Shown piece after piece: positions 34,734-46,700 of a stretch of DNA of 64,000 bases; position 1 is the first letter of the stretch; every line of letters begins with the position of its first letter. The translations under genes and the position numbers were made by a program. The notes below the pieces were generated by a model. The model was given only the letters and a program-made list of their open reading frames with translations. It ran no database searches and was not told the origin of the DNA. Source of the stretch: Bufo bufo (taxonomy: Eukaryota > Chordata > Amphibia > Anura > Bufonidae); NCBI RefSeq assembly GCF_905171765.1, contig NC_053393.1, positions 68,169,371 through 68,233,370 of the forward strand. Reading direction: 5' to 3'.

Positions 34734-37700
34734 TTGAGATGGATATGAGTCCTCAAATATAACATTACTGATAGACAGTTGTGTGAGCGTACATGTGCCA
34801 GTCTCATATAACTGGTGTTTTAACCCATGCTTATATCAGCACGTATGGATTTTTTGGGGATGTGAATTAAAGGTCTTTTTCTGGACTTATCCCCTAATAA
34901 GAATAAGCCATATTGAGTGTTATTATCAGTGTATTACCAGGTCATACAACCTCTAATAGCGCAGTAGGCTACAGCAATAATTTGCTGTATATTTGTACAG
35001 TGAAGTTAGTCATAAGCCTTGGTGCTGTTTTCCAGTAACCCTTTAAGTCTGGCTTCACACTTTTTTTTGTGTGGCAGTGTCTTTAAAAAATAATAATAAT
35101 AATAATAATAATAATGAAACCAGAAGCTGATTATGATGGACTAGTCCATAGATCATATTTATTTCTATAGTCTTCATCAGTTTCACACTTGGTTTTCACT
35201 AAACTGGGCCCTTGAAAGGGCAACGTATTTGCTGGCCCATGTGCAGTGTCCTGAACTACACTGCTTAATATTGTGATTGTGTTTCATGAAAATGTGCTTG
35301 TGCCTGAGTTCCCATAAAGTTGCACAGGGAGGGGGAGGTTCTAACAAACCTCCCAGGGATGACTCTGCCCTGCTCTCTGAGAGAAGAGAAGAAGGAGGAG
35401 AGTGTGATGTCTGAGGAAAAGCTGCACCTCAGCAGCCATTTTGGAGAGTTATCTAAACTCCAGAGTTAGTTCCATGTACCAGCCCATAGAAGAGAAAGAT
35501 TACAGAAGATCCAGGCAACCCAGAGAGGGAGTGAGAATATTGGCAAAGGAAGGTAATTGTCATTTATCAGGCTCTAGTCTCCTTTGCATTAGGTGGATAA
35601 ATTCTAAGCTACCAGCTGCCCACCATAACCAAAGACAGAAAGGCCATCTGTCAGGAGATAGTATTCCTAGAGAGGATACATAAGTATATGACTATATAGT
35701 ACAGCAGAGATAGTCCATCCCTCCAGCCTGGAGAAACAAGGGATTGATTGTTATAGAGAAAAACTACCCCTTATGCAACTTTTGGGAACTAAACTGAGCC
35801 ACTGTAGAAGCTGCCTTACTGTAAATGACTTTTGCGCACATTGATGACGTTTGGATCAGCTTCAGTAAAGTACTGGGAATTTGTTAAGAGGACCGGTCTC
35901 CTTATTGTGCAAACTTATCTATCATTAACTATTTGCACTTTACGGTGCTGGTGTTACTAACGCCAGGGACCCTGCCTCCACGGCACCTTAAACCTATTCC
36001 ACCAAGGGCACCTCAACCAGCATCTGACAGGAATCTCTGGACAACAGAGTGTGCCATGAAGGAACTGGTGCTGTCCTTCCCATCACTGCACGCCGGCCCA
36101 GGGAGGCTCCTCTAACCGTAAGTAAATTAACTACTACCCTCATCGGCCCACCGTACCTCACGTGTTGCCCCTGCAGACCCGGTCGCGGCATTATATGATT
36201 TTATGCAGCGACCATACCACAGGGGGCAATGTGAGTGTAGTGTATGTTGAGACGATGGGTGTAGTAGTTAATTACTCACTGTTCTGTAGCTCCCTGGGCT
36301 GGCGTGCAGTGAAGGGAAAGACGGCACAAAATCCCTCGTGGCACTCTCTATTTGTCCAGGGGTCCCCAGCCAGATGGAATTTGAGGTGCCCTTGATGGTG
36401 TAGATGCTTTGGGTGCCTTGGTGGCAGTGTCCCTGGTGTTCGTGACTCCAGCACCGTAAAGGTGCGTTGAGAGGTGGTGTAGGAAGGACAACAATAGAAC
36501 TTTTACTTGATAAGGTTTTCTTTGAAATAGGTGATATCCATACAGATAATTCCTTGGTACAAAAAGTTAGACAATCTGCAACTTCATACAACAGGCACGG
36601 TGTGACAGTGATAGATGGCAGGTACCAGCTCAAACTACAAGAGGATGACACTTTCCTTCAACTTATTTTACTTGCTTCAGGAATTCAGCCTTTCGGGTAC
36701 TTGGATCTTACTCTACTCTTGAACTTAGCAATTGGCAACCAACTCTCCCTAGCGGCAGCCATCAGTCTTCTGCTCCATTATTTGACCTGGTTGCTTCCTT
36801 ACTCTTAATCCACTTAGTCTCTGACTCCAGGACAGTGGCACTACACAAAGGTGATCCAGTAATCCTTGAGCTTAGTTCCCTTTTTTTTCTTTACCCCTCT
36901 GGGGAGTTCCCAGGGGCACACAGCTTAAGTTACATCCTACCCTCCTTACTCCCAACTAGCCCTCAACTCTCTTCCTATCACTGAGCTGCCCTATATAAAT
37001 GATGGGACAGCACCAGCTAGTGACGGATGTTGGTAATGCAGTTACCAGCCTGTTGCAAGGAATCAGCAGCCTAATACATTGCAATTGATAATGGAAATTA
37101 ATGACATAAACACAAATTTGAAGTGTCCCCTTTTCACACATAGTGGGACACTGCACTTGGCACATGTGAAGGCACCTCTATACTTTAATTATTTACTGAT
37201 GGTCCATAAGACCAATGAACGCCTTTTTTGTTTCATGTGCCAATTCCTACTTTTAAAACATAACATTTATTAGATCCAAAATATAAAATATCTACCACCT
37301 AAAGAAAGATGTTTAAACATATCAGCTTGTGTCACATAGTTGCTTTGCATCTGTGTCTCTTCTGAATACTGACTCACAATGTAGTTTTACTAGCTAAGAG
37401 ATATAGGGAGCTGGTTATTTACTGGCTCACTACCATTCTGTTCCTATGCTATAATGGTGTTCATACACACTAGATTCCTAAATCCTTCCCTATGTGCACT
37501 TGCTGTGTTAAAATCGCTCAAACGCTACCCCGCAACATGTTTCACCAGCTAAACTGGAGTCCTCAGGGGAATTGGGCCCAATTGAAGGAAATGGGGCCCA
37601 AGTCAGGGAACAGCAAAGAAGAAGCCCATGGGCTTAAAGTCTCTTTTGTTCTGCATGAGATTGGTAGAAGGATCGTGGATGGTATGGTGACATGTACCAG

Positions 37701-40700
37701 CATCACGAGGAAGTCCCGTTTTGTAAATACTAATGGGACCTGTTCTCATGTATGTCTGCTTGTGGATCCATCATCAGTTCTTCAATGAGCCTAAATCAAT
37801 GCCACAGCAAATCTAGCATAGTGATATAACATAAGTGTGAGGCCGGCTTCAGTGTGAGTTACAATAAGACCAGATACGGAAGAAAAACACAAGATCGGAG
37901 GATGGCTAAAGATACTCACATCAAAACTCTCAAATATTGGAATGTGGTCATTCATATCAATGACATTTACCACCACTGAACACACTGTACTATAAGCTGT
38001 AAAGACATAAGACAGATTAATGCAATTTATCAAGTGAATGGAAAAGTAACTGGAGGACATTTATCAAAACTGGTGCAAATGGAAACTGACTTAGTTGTCT
38101 GTAGCACTCAATCAGATTCCACCTTTCTTTTTCAGTGCTCTTTTGGAAAATGAAAGGATCAATCTGATTGGTTCCTAGAGGCAACTAATCTAGTTTTCCT
38201 TTAAAACTGTCTCAATAAATTTCCCCCGCTGAATCTACAAGTAATGCTCTCCTGTGTCAATTGTTTAGGTTGGTAAATCGGGCACCCAAAACCCCGCCCG
38301 GAAATTATCACTTATGAGCGGGGTTATCGTTAACCCCCCATTTTTGCCCCGAGACAGCCCGAATTTACCAGGACTGTCTCTGAAAATCAGGGACACTCAG
38401 TGCAAATTCAGGACAGTTGGCAACTATACAGTCTGACAATATTTAAGGGGCTTGTCTGGGACATAAATATTGATGGCGTCTTCTCAATCCGAACACAGCT
38501 GACTGGTGGGGTGTCAACAGTTTGGCCCCTATTGATCTGATATTAACGGCCCAGCCAAAGTGTAGGCTATCAAACAGAGATGAGCAAAGTTTGGAAAAAT
38601 TCGATTCAGCAACTTTGCCGAAGTAAGCCAAGAAATTTGATTTGTTACGAATTAATTTGTCACAAGTCGCTATAAATCAGGTATACCTAGGCCACTCTGC
38701 CTTAGGGTATGGCCACACACACAGAGTGGCCAGAGTGGCCACGCTGCGGGCGGGTTGCGGTGAAGAGGAGACTGCACTGTATAGTCCTTCATTGTTACTG
38801 ACCGTGCAGGGGCTGTTGCTGGTATGGGGTTTGCCTGGTTAGGTAGGGGGACAATATGCATATTATTGCTGTTCTTGCCTGCAATCTCCTGCAGGTCATT
38901 TGACAGTAAACACAGAATATTAATCAACTCTAGCACTCTCATGCCCTACAGGTGGGAACCCTTCTTCTACCATCTGCTTTTCCTCCTTTTCCACATCATC
39001 TAATATCGATGAGAATATGTCACCAGGAACATTCAGCTCCTCCTCTCTCTGCATCTTGCTGACTTTTCTAGGACATGGAGACTTTGAAGAATGATTTTGA
39101 AGCCAGCAAAAGATGAGGATGGTCACCATTAGGACCTGGCCCCCCCAAGGGGTGCAGACTGGATGGTATTGGTTGGCACGCTGGCACCTGAATAATAAAG
39201 GTTTCCATCTTATTGGTATGGAATTACATTTACGGCTGATGTAGGAATAAGTAATAAGTAAATGTAGGAACTATAGTAGAAAACCTCTTAAAAATTTGAA
39301 ACCGAACTCGGCTTCGGTTCCGACTAGTACCTTGAACTATAGCTGAGTTCGGTTTCAAGTTTTAAAGTGGTTTTCCAAAGTTATTCAACGAAGTCACGCG
39401 TGACTTCGTGAATAACTTACATCGGCTCATCGGAGCCCATACATTCTAATACTGTACGGAGGCAAATCTCCGTACAGTATTATTCTGAAGTTTTGAACAA
39501 AGCAACGTCGGATTAAGCATCCCTGGGCTCTCCCTCTCCAATATTCTTCTATTAATAATTTTCAGCAGTCCCTAGCGCCTGAGCGTTTGCCACGTCTCTC
39601 CCTATGCTCAGCTCACAGGACAATGGCAGAGACCACGTGGGATGAGGGTTTTATAGGGCTGTGACATCACAGGGGATGGCTATCTGTGGATTGGCTGGCT
39701 GCACAGCATTATGGGTGATCTCGCATTCCTGGGCTTCTTACTTTCACTTTGTAACACATGCAGCCACCATTTTAGGAAAAACTGATTTGTCACGACGAAG
39801 AGCGAGGAAATTCGTTGTGAATCGAAGTTTTCCTAAACTTCAGACCGAATTCCGCTTCAATGCTTTGCTTAACAGTACCATCGAGATTAAAGGAGTTGTG
39901 CCAGGTATGAAGGTTAACGCTTATCCAAAGCATGGCTGATAACTGACTGATCCTTGTGGGTCTGACCATTGAGACCCCCAACAGGGGTCCCATGTTTCTA
40001 TCCTGATGGAGTGGCAGGCCGAGCATGTGTCCTAAAGCTCGATTTGTTCTCCTGCTATCTCTGGCAGTTACATAGAGGAAGAAGCTCTCAAATACATTGC
40101 TCACGGGATCTTCTATCTGATTAGTATTTTAAATAAGACAAAATTAAAGGGGTTGTCCAGCATTTTGATATTGATGGCCTTTCCTGATCAACCCCTTTAA
40201 TTATGTTATTGGTATAACTGCGAAGATTTGGGATATTTACACTTCTGACAAAAACTTCACCAAAAAGCAGATTTATTATGTGTTTTAGACTCTTTTTGCC
40301 CCGTCTTGACAGGTTATAACTAGGGATGAGCGAATCGACTTCGAATGAAACATCCGAAGTCGATTCGCATAAAACTTTGTTAGAACACTGTATGGAGCGA
40401 GCGCTCCGTACAGTATTAGAATGTATTGGCTCCTATGAGCCGAAGTTATTACTTCACGAAGTCTCGTGGGACTTCGGTTAATAACTTCAGAAATTAATTT
40501 CTACTGTTAAAAACCTTTTACCGAACTCGGTTTTTGGTTTCAGACTCGCGAGACTTTGCGAAATAATAACTGCAGCTACTTCTATTACTGTACGGAGCGC
40601 TCGCTGCAATGTGATTGGTTGCTATGGGAAACAAGGTACAAGTTTTTATTTTTGATATTTTTGATAAATATGGCTCATTATTTTCTTTTCTGATTGAAAC

Positions 40701-43700
40701 CACATTACGTTCCCTCCAGAGACAAATCACGAAATTCAAAAGATTTTGGATTTTTTGGGATTATATACTTACAAGGTTTCCCTTCATCTGACACCTGCAC
40801 ATTCAGATTGTACCTTCTGAAGCTATTTAGGCCGACATTGATCAGTTGAATACTACCATCATACAAGCCGATATTAAAAAGGATTCCAGTGGGTGTTTCA
40901 GGCCATTGATCACGAAGTGAATATCTTAGCACTGAATTGGATAAATCATGCTGGTCCATATCAGTGGCTTTAAGTACACCTATAACGCTTCCTGCAGGAC
41001 AAAAGAAAATATCTGTGACAAACATCATCCACCACACTACTGCGTCCTTATGTCTAAGGCCCCTTTCACACGAGCAAGTTTTCCACGCGGGTGCAATGCG
41101 TGACGTGAACGCATAGCTCCCGCACTGAATCCTGACCCATTCATTTCAATTGGGCTGTGTACATGAGCGTTGTTTTTCACTCATCAGTTCTGCGTTGTGT
41201 GAAAATCGCAGCATGTTCTATATTCTGCGTTTTTCACGTAGCCCTGGCCCCATAGAAGTGAATGGGGCGATGCGTTTTTCACTGATGGTTGCCAAGAGAT
41301 GTTGTTTGTAAACCTTCAGTTTTTTATCACGCGCGTGAAAAACGCATCAAAACACATTGCACCCGCGCGGAAAAAACTGAACGCAATCACAGACAAAACT
41401 GACTGAACTTGCTTGCAAAATAGTGCGAGTTTCACTGAAAGCACCCTGAACGCATCCGGACCTAATCCGTCACGCTTGTGTGAAAGAGGCCTAAATGTCT
41501 CTAGATGCAACTCAAATGGACTTGTGTCTGATATGACTTTATTCTATGGATTCCAATACCAAAGACTGAAACAGGGAATTTCTCTTAATACATATCTACC
41601 AAAATCCTGATTTGCCCAGGAATAACCATTTTGAGGTACATTTGTCCATCCAGGCCGAACTGGATGGACAAATGTCTTTTTTCGGCCTTATGTACTATGT
41701 TACTATGTTACACAAGGAGGACCATTTTGCAGGCAAATTCCTCAAAAATTGGACAGTTGGTAAGTACATTAATATCAATACAATTTATTTTTCAGTTGTC
41801 CCGTGGGAAAACTTAAAGGAATACTCCGGTTAAAACTGGTAGATTGTCTAATGCATGGCACAGAATCTGAAGGGTGGAGCATGACTCATGTGTCAAAGAA
41901 CACCAAAGAGATTAGTCATGCTCCACTTATTCTGGCCCGGCAATAGCTATAACACAGTGCTTGGAATCTTCCTTTAACCACTTACCGTCACACTAACGCC
42001 GAAAGGCGTCATCTCTGCGGCGCTCCCAGGTCACACTAACGCCGATTGGCGTCATCTCGCGATGGCCGAGATTTCCTGTGAACGCGCGCACACAGGCGCG
42101 CGCGCTCACAGGAACGGAAGGTAAGAGAGTGGATCTCCAGCCTGCCAGCGGCGATCGTTCGCTGGCAGGCTGGAGATGTTATTTTTTTAACCCCTAACAG
42201 GTATATTAGACGCTGTTTTGATAACAGCGTCTAATATATCTGCTACCTGGTCCTCTGGTGGTCCCCTTTGTTTGGATCGACCACCAGAGGACACAGGTAG
42301 CTCAGTAATATGTTGCACCAAGCACCACTACACTACACCCCCCCCTGTCACTTATTAACCCCTTATTCACCCTTGATCACCCCTGATCACCCCATATAGA
42401 CTCCCTGATCACCCCCCTGTCATTGATTACCCCCCTGTCATTGATCACCCCCCTGTAAAGCTCTATTCAGATGTCCGCATGATTTTTACGGATCCACTGA
42501 TAGATGGATCGGATCCGCAAAACGCATACGGACGTCTGAATGGAGCCTTACAGGGGCGTGATCAATGACTGTGGTGATCACCCCATATAGACTCCCTGAT
42601 CACCCCCCTGTCATTGATTACCCCCCTGTAAAGCTCCATTCAGATGTCCGCATGATTTGTACAGATCCACTGATAGATGGATCGGATCCGCAAAACGCAT
42701 ACGGACGTCTGAATGGAGCCTTACAGGGGCGTGATCAATGACTGTGGTGATCACCCCATATAGACTCCCTGATCACCCCCCTGTCATTGATCACACCCCT
42801 GTAAAGCTCCATTCAGACGTCCGCATGATTTTTACGGATCCACTGATAGATGGATCGGATCCGCAAAACGCATACGGACGTCTGAATGGAGCCTTACAGG
42901 GGCGTGATCAATGACTGTGGTGATCACCCCATATAGACTCCCTGATCACCCCCCTGTCATTGATCACCCCCCTGTCATTGATCACCCCCCTGTAAAGCTC
43001 CATTCAGATGTCCGCATGATTTTTACGGATCCACTGATAGATGGATCGGATCCTCAAAACGCATACGGACGTCTGAATGGAGCCTTACAGGGGCGTGATC
43101 AATGACTGTGGTGATCACCCCATATAGACTCCCTGATCACCCCCCTGTCATTGATCACCCCCCTGTCATTGATCACCCCCCTGTCAGGCTGCATTCAGAT
43201 GTCCGTATGATTTTTACGGATCCGCGGATACATGGATCGGATCCGCAAAACACATACGGACATAGGAATGGAGCCTTATAGGGGGGTGATCAATGACAGG
43301 GGGGTGATCACCCCATATAGACTCCCTGATCACCCCCCTGTCATTGATCACCCCTCTGTAAGGCTCCATTCAGACATTTTTTTGGCCCAAGTTAGCGGAA
43401 ATTATTTTTTTTTATCTTACAAAGTCTCATATTCCACTAACTTGTGTCAAAAAATTAAATCTCACATGAACTCACCATACCCCTCACGGAATCCAAATGC
43501 GTAAAATTTTTTAGACATTTATATTCCAGACTTCTTCTCACGCTTTAGGGCCCCTAGAATGCCAGGGCAGTATAAATACCCCACATGTGACCCCATTTCG
43601 GAAAGAAGACACCCCCAGGTATTCCGTGAGGGGCATATTGAGTCCATGAAAGATTGAAATTTTGAACTCGCCATGCCCCTCATTGAATACCTTGGGGTGT

Positions 43701-46700
43701 CTTCTTTCCAAAATGGGGTCACATGTGGGGTATTTATACTGCCCTGGAATTTTAGGGGCCCTAAAGCGTGAGAAGAAGTCTGGGATCCAAATGTCTAAAA
43801 ATGCATAAAAGGAATGTGGGCCCCTTTGCGCATCTAGGCTGCAAAAAAGTGTCACACATCTGGTATCGCCGTACTCAGGAGAAGTTGGGCAATGTGTTTT
43901 GGGGTGTCATTTTACATATACCCATGCTGGGTGAGAGAAATATCTTGGCAAAAGACAACTTTTCCCATTTTTTTATACAAAGTTGGCATTTGACCAAGAT
44001 ATCTATCTCACCCAGCATGGGTATATGTAAAATGACACCCCAAAACACATTCCCCAACTTCTCCTGAGTACGGCGATACCACATGTGTGGCACTTTTTTG
44101 CAGCCTAGGTGGGCAAAGGGGCCCACATTCCAAAGAGCACCTTTCGGATTTCACAGGTCATTTACCTACTTACCACACATTAGGGCCCCTGGAAAATGCC
44201 AGGGCAGTATAACTACCCCACAAGTGACCCCATTTTGGAAAGAAGACACCCCAAGGTATTCCGTGAGGGGCATGGCGAGTTCCTAGAATTTTATATTTTT
44301 TGTCACAAGTTAGCGGAAAATGATGATTTTTTTTTTTTTCCCTTACAAAGTCTCATATTCCACTAACTTGTGACAAAAAATAAAAACTTCCATGAACTCA
44401 CTATGCCCATCACGAAATACCTGGGGGTGTCTTCTTTCCAAAATGGGGTCACTTGTGGGGTAGTTATACTGCCCTGGAATTCTAGGGGCCCAAATGTGTG
44501 GTAAGAAGTTTGAAATCAAAATGTGTAAAAAATGACCGGTGAAATCCGAAAGGTGCTCTTTGGAATGTGGGCCCCTTTGCCCACCTAGGCTGCAAAAAAG
44601 TGTCACACATGTAGTATCTCCGTACTCAGGAGAAGTTGGGGAATGTGTTTTGGGGTGTAATTTTACATATACCCATGCTGGGTGAGAGAAATATCTTGGC
44701 AAAAGACAACTTTTCCCATTTTTTTATACAAAGTTGGCATTTGACCAAGATATTTATCTCACCCAGCATGGGTATATGTAAAATGACACCCCAAAACACA
44801 TTCCCCAACTTCTCCTGAGTATGGTGATACCACATGTGTGGCACTTTTTTGCAGCCTAGGTGGGCAAAGGGGCCCACATTCCAAAGAGCACCTTTCGGAT
44901 TTCACCGGTCATTTTTTACACATTTTGATTTCAAACTACTTACCACACATTTGGGCCCCTAGAATGCCAGGGCAGTATAACTACCCCACAAGTGACCCCA
45001 TTTTGGAAAGAAGACACCCCAAGGTATTCGCAGATGGGCATAGTGAGTTCATAGAAGTTTATATTTTTTGTCACAAGTTAGTGGAATATGAGACTTTGTA
45101 AGAAAAAAAAATCAAAAAAAAAAATCATCATTTTCCACTAACTTGTGACAAAAAATAAAAAGTTCTATGAACTCACTATGCCCATCAGCGAATACCTTAG
45201 GGTGTCTACTTTCCGAAATGGGGTCATTTGTGGGTGTTTGTACTGTCTGGGCATTGTAGAACCTCAGGAAACATGACAGGTGCTCAGAAAGTCAGAGCTG
45301 CTTCAAAAAGCGGAAATTCACATTTTTGTACCATAGTTTGTAAACGCTATAACTTTTACCCAAACCATTTTTTTTTTTACCCAAACATTTTCTTTTTTAT
45401 CAAAGACATGTAGAACAATAAATTTAGAGCAAAATTTATATATGGATGTCGTTTTTTTTTTGCAAAATTTTACAACTGAAAGTGAAAAATGTCATTTTTT
45501 TGCAAAAAAATCGTTAAATTTCGATTAATAACAAAAAAAGTAAAAATGTCAGCAGCAATGAAATACCACCAAATGAAAGCTCTATTAGTGAGAAGAAAAG
45601 GAGGTAAAATTCATTTGGGTGGTAAGTTGCATGACCGAGCAATAAACCACTAAAGTTGTGGGGTGCCGATTTGTAAAAAAGGGCCTGGTCTTTAGGGGGG
45701 TATAAACCTGTGGTCCTTAAGTGGTTAAAGGGGTTGTCCCACGAAAAATGATTATACATTTTTCAAACCAGCAAATGGATCTAAATATTTTTGTAGCTCC
45801 ATGTAATTAACCTTTTCTACCCCGGGCCAGTTTTTGCTCTTCTGCCCAGGCGATTTTTTGCAAATCTGACATGTGTCACTTTATGTGGTAATAGCTTTGG
45901 AACACTTTTATATATCCAAGCCATTCTGAGATTGTTTTCTCATGACACATTGAACTTCATGATAGACATAAATTTGAGTCAATATATTTCACCTTTATTT
46001 ATGAAAAAATCCCAAATTTACCAAAAATTTTGAAAAATTCGCAATTTTCAAAATTTTTATTTCTCTGCTTTTAAAAAAGAAAGTGATACCTCATAAAATA
46101 TTTATTACTTTCCCCATATGTCTACTTTATGTTGGCCTTATTTTGTAAATGTCATTTTATTTTATTAGGACATTAGAAGGCTCAGAATTTTAGAAGCAAT
46201 TCTTAAAATTTTTAAGAAAATTTCCAAAACCCACTTTTTAAGGACCAGTTCAGGTCTGAAGTCACTTTGTGGGGCTTACATAGTGTAAACCCCCCATAAA
46301 TGACCCCATTGTAGAAACTACACCCCTCAAGTTACTCAAGATTTTACAAACTTTGTTAACCATTTAAGGTGTTCCACAAGAATTAAAGGGGTTGTTTCAT
46401 CATAGACAATGAGGGCATATCGCTAGGATAGGCCCCCATTGTCTTATAGGTGCAGGTCCCACCGCTGGGACCCGCACCTATATAGAGAGAGGAGCCCCGC
46501 AAGGTGGTGGCTGGAGGACTCCAGTCTGGCCACCACCAAGCCGGCTCCCCATAGAAGTGAATGGGAGCATACCGCGCATGCACGGCTCCCACTCCCATTC
46601 ACTTCTATGGGGTCGACGAAAATAGCCGAGCCAGCGCTCGGCTATTTTTGCCAGCCCCATAGAAAATGAATAAAGGGCGGCTGCGCATGCGCAGTGCGCC

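Larger units (their letters stand above)
41974..45728. mobile_element. Non-autonomous piggyBac-type element (cdh17 intron)
   Basis: TTAACCACTTACCGTCACAC on the left and GTCCTTAAGTGGTTAA on the right share TTAACCACTTA as an inverted end, bounded by TTAA. The leader has a GCGCGCGCTCACAGGAACGG stretch and a repeated CACTAACGCCGAWWGGCGTCA. A tandem block and a large inverted block follow. No transposase ORF is present, so it depends on a partner. Layout resembles the element 7700-13168. Confidence 0.8.

Noticed and set aside
42911..43504. ORFs with repeated [13 protein letters not shown] peptides
   Set aside because: They lie in the tandem block of a non-autonomous piggyBac element and contain no domain; repeat artefact.
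43519..45101. Mirrored ORFs with [20 protein letters not shown] peptides on both strands
   Set aside because: The same peptide appears on both strands because the DNA is an inverted-repeat block; no gene.
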